Shown one piece after another: positions 37,363-49,700 of a stretch of DNA of 64,000 nt (position 1 is the stretch's first letter; each line of letters starts with the position of its first letter). The stretch is taken from assembly GCF_047496725.1 (NCBI RefSeq), contig NC_132975.1:6738001-6802000 (forward strand), written 5' to 3'. A program made the translations under genes and the position numbers. Source of the DNA: Anoplolepis gracilipes (lineage: Eukaryota > Arthropoda > Insecta > Hymenoptera > Formicidae). Under the pieces are notes generated by a model. It searched no databases, was not told the DNA's origin, and saw only the letters and a list, made by a program, of their open reading frames with translations.

Positions 37363-39701
37363 TTATTGCTTGGAAATTATATCAAGAACCACGGCATCAT
37401 TTGGGTAATGTTTTGCCAGCATTTCATTTGGTACGTAATAAGTGCCTTCAAATTTACAAAAATATCGACCAATCTCTGAATTATTGATCCATTTTGGTGT
37501 ACGACATATTGCTTTTATGCTACCTAAAATAACAGATGTATTTTTTGTATTATGTTAATAATATAAATACATATGTGTCACAAAATATTCAACAACACGG
37601 AGAAAATTTTATATTAAAAAATTACTATGATATGTAGTAACTGTGGACCATTAGGAACATTCCAAGTTAAAATGTTATGTAAAACTGTACAAATTGATGT
37701 AATTTACGTAAATATTACGTCAATTACATCAATTTGTACAGTTTTACATAACATTTTAACTTGGAATGTTCCTAATGGTCCACAGTTACTACATATCATA
37801 GTAATTTTTAATATAAAATTTTCTTCGTGAAAGGTTTTATCACATAGGAACGTATAAGTCAGAAAATCGTAACTTTACAGGAATGAGAAAAAACATTTTT
37901 AAATTCGTTTATACATAAAAGTACGACTAAATATTTCTGCATTTCCATAATTATTAGATCAATTAGTACGTAGCTCTGTGCTCAGAAGTGTTATAAGAGA
38001 TGTTACTGCAGGGCGTATTTTTCATATGCCTTATTATCTCCCGTTGTAATGAAACCCTCGAAATAAATTTATAAAAAAACATTTAGATGCATGCTGTTTT
38101 AATGCTCATACTTTGTGGTATATAACATATTTCGTTATTATCATGTAAAATAAGATAATGTGGATCAACTCCCTCAGAGATTGTTAAACATTTACACAAA
38201 GACATAAGAGATTCTTCACATCTGTAGTGAACTACGCTTGGATTGTTTTTTTCGTGCCATCCAATTATAACACCAACTTTATCGTTTTTTCCATCTTGAT
38301 GTATAATTATCATTCCAACTGCAAATATTATTTCTTTTGACCTTTGTCTATGTTGTTTTTCTACTAAAATAACGTGATCGCTTATTAACTGAAAAATAAT
38401 ATTATAGTATTATTTAACTGATGTTTTCTCAAGTAATTTATTAATTTATTTTTGTAGCATTTAAGTTATAAATAATTATAATTATAATAAATATAATTAA
38501 TATGAAATAATATGTACGATTATATATTAAATTATATATTATATTATATATTATATATTATATATTATATATTATATATTATATATTATTAATTATATAT
38601 TATATATTATATTATATTATATTATAAGATATATGTATTGATTTTTTTTCATTATGTAATATCTACCCATTCCTCTGTAGCTCGTGTAATCTTCTTTCGA
38701 AGTGATTTGTTTATAGGGTTATCTTCGGTAAATACTCTCTTAGTAATAGGCACATAACTCAGATAACTCTCTATCTTAAAAAGAAAATATAAAATTCTAA
38801 TTATAAATAAAAAATAAAAAATATTTTATTGAATTTATAAAAGTAATGTTTATATAATTGAAAATCTATGCAAAATTGCACACTTTAAGAGGATGCAAAA
38901 GCTGTTTTATATTATCGACCAAAATTTAATCTAACATTACAATATATTTGCAATTTATACACATAGAATAAAATAAATTTTCAATATAAGGATTGCATAG
39001 AGGAATATTTGTGAATTTTTAAAAAAGATGTCTGACGTGAGTTTGTGTTTCAATCTCGCACACTCGCAGATGCACGAAAGCAATTTTTTACAGATTTAAA
39101 AAATCTTTTTTACTAGGCTTCTAAAGTCATTTTCAAAAGTTTACTAATATTCTGTTGTGTTATTCGAAACGCGGGTTCTATATCTCTTACACAGACACAT
39201 ACCATAGAACTTTTTATATTAAATAAATATTGTTATGACGTAACTGTCATTTTTTAATTTTTTATATTAGCCCCCGCATATTGTTTTTACAAGTACTTTA
39301 ATTGTGAAGATAGATTTGTTAATCCTCGTAGCCAAAAAAAAAATTTTCAAAATCTGTAATTCATGTTCTGTCGGTAATTTTGGATCCCTATGATATGAGA
39401 CGATATTAAATGTTTCGTTTGAATTGCATTTTACAGTCATCGAAAGGATATATTACAGCCCGTATTTATAAATAATAAATAAAGCTCAAGACATAGAACA
39501 TTATTTCTATTAAAAGTGATTATTACTTCTGTGCTAGGCTATTGTATCTAATATACTTACTGTTTGTAAAGAAATCTTTGAATATGATGTCTCAGAAGAA
39601 ATCTGACACTTCTTTTGGGTAACGATCGGCAGATCGGATACCCACTTAATGTAAAAATACTCGTCGTTGTTTGTATTACTGTAAAAAAATAAAAAATCAC
39701 A

Positions 39702-39766
<65 letters not shown>

Positions 39767-40318
39767 TATTATAATATTACTAAATGTTCTTTTAATAATA
39801 TATTTTTTAGTCAATTTCGACTCAATCTTTTCTTAACAGAAGTACTAAGAAAAGTCATTATTTATTATAATTTTCAATAAATTGGATTATAAATCTTTTG
39901 TAGAATTAATTGTAAAATTAAAAAATATATTACAGTAAAATTATTTTAAAATGTGTAGTTTTATTATCTTTATTTGCTTCAAAGTTTACTTTACGAGAAA
40001 TTCTTTGTCTTCAATTATTTATAGTTCAAGAATTATTAATGTCTTGACATTTTTGTTAAGAGAAAAGATCGATATATTAAAAGAACAAAAAGCTAACAAT
40101 AAAATTATGCTTATTACTTTGCCTTCCAAACAATATGAATTAAAGAAGAACATTCATCAGCGTGAAGACCCATGTGTTGTACTAATTCGCAATGTATGCC
40201 CAATCTTCTAGCCACACTATGATATGTTATTAACAGAAATACATCTTTCCAAAATATTAGATCTAAATTATTATCTTTTCTCATCTGTAATAGAATAATG
40301 ATTATTTGTAAGATTTAA

Positions 40319-40361
<43 letters not shown>

Positions 40362-43092
40362 AGAAAATAAATATAATATTTATAATTTATAATAAAATAT
40401 ACCGGATTTGCTATATCTAAGTCCTCTTTATTTGATTTAATCAATGGATAGAGTAATTCACGAGAATAATCTAAATCAAAAATAATTCTATCTAATATAC
40501 ACTTAATTTGCTCTGCTTCTGTTTCGTTCCAATAATTGCCGTTGATAGTATTGTGTTTCCAAAAAAATAAATCTTTAGAAGTCATCCAAAATATTGAATG
40601 CTGAGGATATTCTTTTTCAAGATACATCAATATTTTATTCGCGATTTTATCCAGTAATGTTTCTATATATGAGGAACATATATATTTATTGGGTTGATAC
40701 CATTTCATCATAATAGGAATCATTGTTTCTAAAAGTTGCCGCTTTTCGGGCCGATTTATAAAGATTTTCCATTCTACTGTCAAATTAACTCGAAGCAGAT
40801 ATTGAAGAATTTTTATACTGTAATATTTTTGTGTTAAATCGCCTTCTCTGAAAATAATATGTATATATTATAGTTATTTGATTTATATTTATATTTATAT
40901 TATATTTATTAGATTATATATTTTGCGTCTATTATATTATGGTCTGCGTCTGTCGACAGAAATATACCAATGTGTACGCGCGACGGAGGAAAAAGATTAT
41001 CTTTTTATCTAATTATATTATCTAAAACTCTATGTATATTTAATATATTTATGCTCTAGATGTAAATGTGTGCGAGATAACTCTCTAAGTTAAGCCTTGT
41101 GTCTTGGTTCACGATCCGAGAACGCAGTCCAAATTCTAGTTTCGAGAAATGTGTAGCTAATTAGCTTGCAGCTTTTACAGAAAAGTGGCAATTTTATTGG
41201 TTACATATTTCTTGGACCGAGATCTCGGATGGAATTCTGTCATCGTGGCTTTTTAGAACACAAGACTTTTTAGAAGTACTCTCAAAAAAAAAAAAAAAAA
41301 AAAAAAAAAAAGAAAACTATACCGTGGAGATTGTGTAAACAAATTTCTATTAAGTTCATCCATTAATATAAAACGGTTCCAACAGCAGTCGAGTAAATGA
41401 CATTTGAAATCTTCAATATCATTATTATAAATGTCATTATAGTAGTAGTTCTTCTTTAATTTGAGGGATATGTAATGCCTCATTTTTTTTATACATTCTA
41501 TAGATAATTTTATATGTATTCTAAAATCAACTTGATTAAGTTTTTCGTATGCATTTACTTCGTCATAAATTCTCTTTACAGAAGGCCATCTGAAATTAAA
41601 CAGAAAATACTTTAAATTGGAAACTTTAATTTTTGAAAATTATACTAAAAGTAATATAGTATATATAGATTAATTATATAGATTAATTATTAAAAAGTTG
41701 TAAAAACAGATCTGTACTAATTGACCCTAATCTCTACGAAAAAGAGACAGCATGCTTCAACACACATACACACGCACACGCATATGCACAAATATTTTCT
41801 CTTTTCCACGTGTTACTACTATTGTCAAGAATAAGCAACTGAGAAATGATACTGTTCAAGATTAAAAGAATTCACAAAAATTCAAAATTATGACTGACTA
41901 GTTATATGTTAGTGCATCACAATCTATTAATAGCTAAGTGCTTATAAAAAGAAAGAATCACTTCATTTTTTATTAAAAAAAAGAACATTTTCCATATGGA
42001 TGTCTATAACCGATTCAGGTTATGTGTGGTTGTGAAAATTATAAAGTTGTGTGTTACAATGTAATTATTAAAGTTCATATGGTGTCTTTAGAATATTTTT
42101 AGTATATTATTAAAAATATTCTATTCAGGTCGTGTAGACTTGAACAGAAGACATTAATAAAAGCGTGTTAAAAAGTTGACCTTTGCTAAGTAAATATAAT
42201 GTAATTTGAAGGTAAATCCTCTCGACGCTTCTAGAATGTTCACTTATACATGTCATTTTTTGTATGGGTATCTTTTTGTGTTTGCACCGCGTCGCAGAAG
42301 AAACTCTTTTTAGATTTGAATGTTTTATCACGCGGAGTGTTATCGATTCTGTTTTGCCTACACAGCAGCAATAAAGCCAAAAGTATAAAGAATTTACCTT
42401 GGTTAATTGTTATCGTTTTTGAAAATTACATGAGTAATGTCAGTACCAAAAAAGTTGTTTGTGATTTTGGTTTTTAAGATTTGTTTACAAAAATTATTTG
42501 TATCTGGCGATAGAAAGACCTTCTCGAATAATTTGAGGGCACTCAAGTAATTAATCGTACAATGACAATGATTAATTTTGCGAAATGATCTTTGCGAATT
42601 AATTATTTTCGAAATGATGAAAAATGCTGTTTATCACAATTAGCGCGCGTGAGACTTCGCGTCTCAAACACTGTAATTGTATTTATATTTCGAGATGATC
42701 TCAAATAATATACGTTAATTTCATATCCAATCGAATAATTAAATACAATTAGAAGCTGTTTAAATCAATATATTGAAATTAATATAGAGATCATTTCATA
42801 AATGATCCGAAAAACGATTATTTTAGCTTAAAATAGATTAGATCTTTTTTTAACTTTTGATCAGATTGTTGCAAAATTCTTTCTTAACAGACCAATAAAT
42901 TAAAATAAAAACCAAATGAAAAATTTGTACATACCTCTGAGAAAACTTTTTCATCCAGAATATATTATTGTACTTTATTTCCAGAAATTTCTTGCACGTG
43001 GAACTAAAATTCACGATATCCTTGATGCTGACTTCCTCGTTTGTAAGAATTGCTTCAATTATTTCGTCAGGTAAATTATATATTACAACCAT
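37363..43092 (-). CDS. FBXO21-like F-box protein, copy 2 (divergent), 8 exons
   Basis: Exons 43092-42935, 41589-41323, 40847-40403, 40284-40118, 39678-39561, 38774-38667, 38388-38112 and 37523-37363 join in phase into 566 residues, with no stop. Domain order is as in copy 1. The F-box exon differs from copy 1 by one residue (EIKYNN for EINYNN). Exons 2, 3 and 6 have changed most: exon 2 reads YISLKLKKN and DFKCHLLDCCWNRF; exon 6 is eight codons shorter and reads YLSYVPITKRVFTEDN. Length changes are all multiples of three, which argues for past or present constraint on the protein. Exon 2/3 joins as SPREGDLTQKYY, closer to the FBXO21 consensus than copy 1. The YccV-like part keeps VGVIIGWH and HYLILHDNNEICYIPQ. 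Introns 3, 4 and 6 carry expanded TA repeats. It may have a distinct target set (inference). Confidence 0.88.
37596..37829. repeat. Palindrome in last intron, unit 2 (best paired copy)
   Basis: The arms pair almost completely; the stretch from GGACCATTAGGAACATTCC inward has one mismatch near the centre. Relative to unit 1 two pairs are changed on both arms at once (see findings). Confidence 0.85.
38520..38636. repeat. Expanded (TATAT)n repeat in intron 6, unit 2
   Basis: The same repeat as at 28326 but longer. Confidence 0.85.
39703..39761. repeat. (TA)n microsatellite in intron 4, unit 2
   Basis: A pure TA run; the same position in units 1, 3 and 4 has only a short run. Confidence 0.9.
42422..42550. 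mobile_element. MITE copy in F-box intron 1, unit 2
   Basis: Same sequence and ends as at 32266-32394. Confidence 0.6.
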
Positions 43093-44659
43093 TTTGAATA
43101 AATATGTCGAAGTACAAAAAAGTTATATTTAACCAAAATTAACGAATCTACTAGCGTTCTACAATTATTTTCGTTTCTAAGTGTATATATAAGCGTACAA
43201 AATTTATTGCAAGGCAATAAATTATAAGCGTCTATTATGCTTTCAATGTTGGTATCACATAAAAAAATAGAAAATATAAAAATAATTCTTTTCTTCTTTT
43301 TTCTTGCTTGCTTCTAGAATGAATGTTCATAAGAAACTAATGGTAAAAGATTGTAGGGCTAGCATAACATGCCACATTTTACCTACCACTACTCCTTTTG
43401 ATACAGTTTAAAGGAAATTACAGTTTAAAGAATGTTACAGTTAAAGGAAGTTACTAGATTTTAACAATAAACGCTAGATATTTCTGGAATAACGTATTCC
43501 AATAGTTCTGTATATCCTGGATAAGTAGAGAAATGTTCATAAAATGTTCAAATAATTGTGAAATATTCAAAATATTCTATGAACATTACCTGTATGTTTA
43601 TTAAAGAACATTCAGTGTAAATTTTGATATATGTATGGAACAAAAAAAATGAAATAAAAAATAGAATAAAACAGTATACGAAATGATAAAAAATCAAAAC
43701 ATTTTGTACTTATTTGAATATTCTTTATACATTCTTTAAATATTTCAAAATGTTTTGGAATAATTTTGGGATGTTTTTCTTGGATTTTAGGAACATCTTA
43801 TAAATTTTTCAGGAATATCTAGCGTTTACTGGGTTCGATGGCTTACTTGAATTCGAAACTCTACAGTAATGTGCGAGAAAAATGTCTTAAAATTCAAAAC
43901 ATCTTTTGAATATACAGGCTTTAAATTAAAATTCTATTAGAGTAAACTCTACCTGAAATTAACAGAAAAATGTAGTTTTGACAATTTTTTTACTTCAAAA
44001 AGTTTGCGAGAAGCGGCTTTTTTCAATCGCTTATAACTCGGAAATTATTGATGCCTCGACATTTTCGTTTAGGAAAAATCGACTCCAAATGATTTCAAGA
44101 ATCTGTCATTAACATGTTTTTCACCAATTACTGGACACCCTGTATATGCTGTGTGGGTATCTATGTTAAAAGTTTAACATTGTCTTTTACTCATGTTACA
44201 TAGTACAGTTATCTTCTGTTAATATATTTTTTAACATTGTTCCTATTTCTGTGTAAAACATGATCATAACCTGTCCACTTACTATTATTTTCTTGTTTTT
44301 TTATCTCTCTCTATTAAAATTCTATAAATAATTATTTTATTGTTAAAGAATAAAAGAATATGTAAATTAATTTAGAACTTTAAAACTTTTTTTAAAATTA
44401 TTTTTTTTTAACATAACTAAGCAAATTAGTTAAAGTTAAATATTTAAAACATTCAATTTATATATATATATATATATATATATACACAAAGTGTCCCAAA
44501 TATATATATATATATATATATATACTTATTTATTATATCAAAAACATATTAAGAATTCTTCCAAATATTTTTTTAAACTTCTTTCTTTGTTATTATGACG
44601 GCATACATATATTTTAACACTTTGTTAAAATTTATAAATAATAATTAGATACAGCCAGG

Positions 44660-45040
44660 ATTAGGTAAGTGTCCCCAGAGTGGCGCGGGCTCGGGCGAGA
44701 GAGAGAGAGACTGCCGGGCCCCTACCAACAAATACCTCCCTTCCACCTCCAGTCACCACGGCGGAGGAAACATAGCGAAGTGGTGTCCTCACTCTGCCAT
44801 AGGACAAATTCCCAAAAATTGTATAAAGTGGACCAAACACCACAGTTAGAGAGTCACCTTCTAATATCCAGGGGACTTGGGCGAGAGGGGGTGCCAGGAT
44901 AATGCCGCTGGCGAGACTCGCACCTCTCTCCCCCCCCCTGCCCCAAATAATCACCAAAGTAGAATATCCCAAGGAGTTTTAGTGGGGTAAATTCGCACAT
45001 AAATCGGCCTAACCCGGAGCCTGCGGGTATCCATAATGGA
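44660..45040. repeat. GC-rich block at unit 2/3 junction
   Basis: Homologous to 34320-34680 and closest to the unit 3 copy. It includes a short (GA)n run near 44697. Confidence 0.6.
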
Positions 45041-46715
45041 ATTTTCCCTGGTTAAAAAAAAGTTAATTTTTTATAACTAATAATAAGTTACAAGTTAAAA
45101 ATTAAATTAACTTATTAACTTATTAAAATTAATTTATTAATTATGCAAAACTATATGTTTTTACACAATATTTTTTTATATTATCTTAAATTTAATTATA
45201 TTTTAAATTTAATAAGTATAATAATAATAAAGTAGTTTTTTATAAAAAAGATAATGTAAACCAGAGAAATAAAGAGCGAGTTTTTGAATTCGATTTGAAA
45301 AATTCGATTTGATAATCGATTGATCAATCGATAAATATAAAAAATTCGCTCAAAGTACAGATTTGTGAGCGTGCAAGTATTTAAAAATTATTTTAATTTG
45401 TATAAAAATAAAGATTAATTTTAATACATTTAAAATTAACAACAATTACACAATTAAAAATGTTTCTACATATAATCGTCATGCAAATTATATAAATCAA
45501 GTAAAATAACACATTTAATTCTCTTACAAATAAACCAATATGTATATACCTTATTTTAGAGAGAGCTAAAATTTAAAATATATAAAAATTTTTAATCATA
45601 ATCATGCAATATACATTTTAATATCATTTTTCTTTCTCTTTCTTTTTTATTAAAATGTTTTCCATTAAAATATTTCATTGCGTTTATTTTGTGCGCACAT
45701 ATTATACTTGTCATTTCATTTCCGGCTGTTACAGAATCGGTGATAATTATAAACGGTATATAACATCTTATTTGTGCTATTACATTCAGAAAGATTTACG
45801 ACAAAATTTGATCGCTCTTAATCACAGTCAAACCGAAATAATTTTACAAAATAACTTTTTCTATACGCAGATCGTGTGAAATGTTTTGTGAAACAGCAAA
45901 ATGACGAATTTTAAAGAATTCTTCACTTGATTTTTCTTAAAAATACAAAAATTATAAAAATTTCTAAAAGTTTAAAGTCTTAAACAAAAATAATAATAAT
46001 TTTTATAATCTAGCAACTACTCTAGAGATAATAAAAAAATCCAAATTAATATTAACAAATCAAAAGTACGGCAATCTCGTTGAAATAAATGTAAGATAGT
46101 TTTCGCGCAAAATAATTTAGCAAAATAAAACAATAATTGTTTTTGAGCGAATACCGACACTTTCAAGTAAAATTCTACAGACACGGTTCTGCTGTTTTCT
46201 TTACATCATTGAAACGAATTATAAAAGATTGCAATAAGATTTCCAATTTTATGGAAAGTACACATTATTCCAGATTTACACAGATGGACGTAAAGTCTGC
46301 CATGTCACTCGTGTATATACAATACTTTCTTTTGTAAATTACGAACAGTGCATTCTTTCCATGTTCTTGGGCGTGATCATTGCCTCCATCTCATCAACGA
46401 GGTTACTATTCTTCACAAGACGAGAGTTGAATTGTAAATTACAAAGTATTATATAAGCTAAGTAAAAACTTTGTTTAAGAGATCTCTAGATAACACTTAG
46501 ATAAGAAAGTTAATAAAAAGAATCTCTTACGCACTGTATAATTGTAATACTTGTGTTTTTTCTACTATAAGTTTGGATATTTGCTGGAAAGTAATATAAT
46601 TTAATCGATATAAATATAGTATCTTGTAAGTATGGTTTATAAATAAATAATATAATTTAATAAAATTAAATTTAAAAAATTACATTTTTAATATATTTTT
46701 AACAATTTCTGTTTG

Positions 46716-49700
46716 TTATTGCTTGGAAATCATATTAAGAACCACGGCGGCATCATTTGGGTAATGTTTTGCCAGCATTTCATTTGGTACGTAATAAGTG
46801 CCTTCAAATTTACAAAAATATCGACCAATCTCTGAATTATTGATCCATTTTGGTGTACGACATATTGCTTTTATGCTACCTAAAATAACAGATGTATTTT
46901 CTGTATTATGTTAATAATATAAATACATATGTGTCACAAAATATTCAACAACACGGAGAAAATTTTATATTAAAAATTACTATGATATGTAGTAACTGTG
47001 GACCATTAGGAACATTCCAAGTTAAAATGTTATGTAAAACAGTACAAATTGATGTAATTTACGTAAATATTACGTCAATTACGTCAATTTTTACAATTTT
47101 ACATAGTATTTTAACTTGGAATGTTCCTAATGATCCACAGTTACTACATATCATAGTAATTTTTAATGTAAAATTTTTTCCGTGAAGGGTTTCATTACAT
47201 AGGAACGTATAAGTCAGAAAATCGCAACTTTACAGGAATGAGAAAAAACATTTTAAAATTCTTTTATACATAAGAGTACGACTAAATATATCTGCATTTC
47301 CATAACTATTAGATCAATTAGTACGTAGTTCTGTGATCAGAAGTGATGTAAAAGATGTTACTGCAAGGCGTATTTTTCATTTCCTATAATATCTCCCGTT
47401 GTAATGAAACCCTCCATATAAATTTATAAAAAAACTTTTAGATGCATGCTGTTTTAATGCTCATACTTTGTGGTATATAACATATTTCGTTATTATCATG
47501 TAAAATAAGATAATGTGGATCAAATCCCTCAGAGATTGTTACACATTTACACAAAGACATAAAAGATTCTTGATGTCTGTAGTAAATTGCGTTTTGATTC
47601 TTTCTGTCGTGCCATCCAATTATGACACCAACTTTATCATTTCTTTCATCTTGATGTATAACTATCATTCCAACTGCAAATATTATTTTTTCTGACCTTT
47701 GTCTATGTTCTTTTTCTATTAAAATAGCGATACGGTCTATTAACTGAAAAATAATATTATAGTGTTACTTAACTGATGTTTTTTCAAGTAATTTATTAAT
47801 TTACTTTTGTAGCATTTAAGTTATAAATAATTACGATTATGATAAATGTAATTAATATAAAATGATATGTACGATTATATATTATATTATATATTATATT
47901 ATATATTATATATTATATTACATTATATTATATTATAGGATATATGTATTGATCTACTTTTATTATGTAATATCTACCAATTTGTTTTTATTTCGTCTGT
48001 CTATAACATGTCCTTCAAGTGATCGAAGTTCTCGTAGTATAGGAGTTATTTCTAAATAATTTTCGGTAAGTAAATGTTCAATATAAGGTACATAGCTCCA
48101 ACAACATGCCATCTTAAAAAGAAAATATGAAATTTCAATTATAAATAAAAAATAAAAAGTATGTTATTGAATTTAAAAAAGTAATGTTTGTATAGTTGAA
48201 AATTCATACAAAATTGTACACTTTAAGGGGAACAGAAACTATTCTATATTATTGACCAAAATTCAACCTAACATGATAATATATTTGCAATTTATACACA
48301 TAAAATAAGATAGGTTTTCACTGTAAGAATTGCATAGAGGAATATTTGTGAATTTGAAAAAAAAATGTCTGACGTGAGTTTGTGTTTCAATCTCGCACAC
48401 TCGCACATGCACGAAAGCAATTTTTTACAGATTTAAAAAATCTTTTTTACTAGGCTTCTAAAGTCATTTTCAAAAGTTTACTAATATTCTGTTGTGTTAT
48501 TCCAAACGCGAGTTCTATATCTCTTGCAGACATACCATAGAACTTTTTATATTAAATAAATATTGTTATGACGTAACTGTCATTTTTTAATTTTTTATAT
48601 TAGCCCCCGCATATTGTTTTTACAAGTACTTTAATTGTGAAGAAAGATTTATCAATTTTCGTAGCCAAAAAAAAAATTTTCAAAATCTGTAATATATGTT
48701 CTGTCGGTAATTTTGGATCCCTATGATATGAGAAGATATTAAATGGTTTGTTTGAATCGCATGTTGCAGTCATCGAAAGGATATATTACAGCCCGTATTT
48801 ATAAATAATAAATAAAGCTCAAGACATAAAACATTATTTCTATTAAAAGTGATTATTACTTCTGTGCTAGGGCTATTGTATCTAATAATAAGCATTTTTG
48901 TTTGAGAAGTTTAATAAAATTATTTATTTATGATAATTTTTAGTAAAGAGCAATATATTCTGTCCAATGCTGAATAAAAATAACTCCTTTAAATTAAAAA
49001 TTATATATAAATAACTACTTACTGCTAGTAAAGAAATCTTTGAATATGTCTCAGAAAAAATCTGACACTTCTTTTGGATAACGATCGGCATATCCGGTAC
49101 CCACTCATTGTAAAAATACTCGTCGTTGTTTGTATTACTGTAAAAAAATAAAAAATCACATACTATATATATATATATATGTAATTATTATGATACTACT
49201 AAATGTTCTTTCAAAAATATATTTTTTAGTCAATTTCGACTCAATCTTTTCTTAACAAAAGTGCTGAGAGAAGTCATTATTTATTATAATTTTCAATAAA
49301 TTGGATTATAAATCTTTTGTAGAATTAATTGTAAAATTAAAAAATATATTACAGTAAAATTATCTAAAGAAGTGTAGTTTTATTATCTTTATTTGCTTCA
49401 AAGTTATTTTTCGAAAAATTCTTTGTCTCTAATTATTTATAGTTTAAGAATTATTGATGCCATGACATTTTTGTTAAGAAAAAAGATCGATTAAAACAAC
49501 AAAAAGCTAACAATAAGATTATGCTTATTACTTTGCTTTCCAAACAATATGAATTAAAGAAGAACATTCATCAGCTTGAAAATCCATGTGTTCTACTAAT
49601 TTGCAATGTATGCCCAATCTTCTAGCCACACTATGATATATTATTAACAAAAATGCATCTTTCCAAAATATTATATCTAAATTATTATCTTTTCTTATCT

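Larger units (their letters stand above)
35084..45440. repeat. Tandem unit 2 of the F-box gene array
   Basis: About 10.4 kb, same orientation. It shares with unit 1 the ~1-kb 3'-flank segment that units 3 and 4 lack, and shares with unit 3 an extra ~225-bp stretch (44232-44456) in the 5' flank that units 1 and 4 lack. The gene body is the most divergent of the four. Confidence 0.9.

Noticed and set aside
46137..46337. 66-codon + frame (EYRHFQVKFYRHGSAVFF...) shared by units 2, 3 and 4
   Set aside because: In unit 1 it is broken by a small deletion near 25690, and it ends differently in unit 2. No domain is visible.
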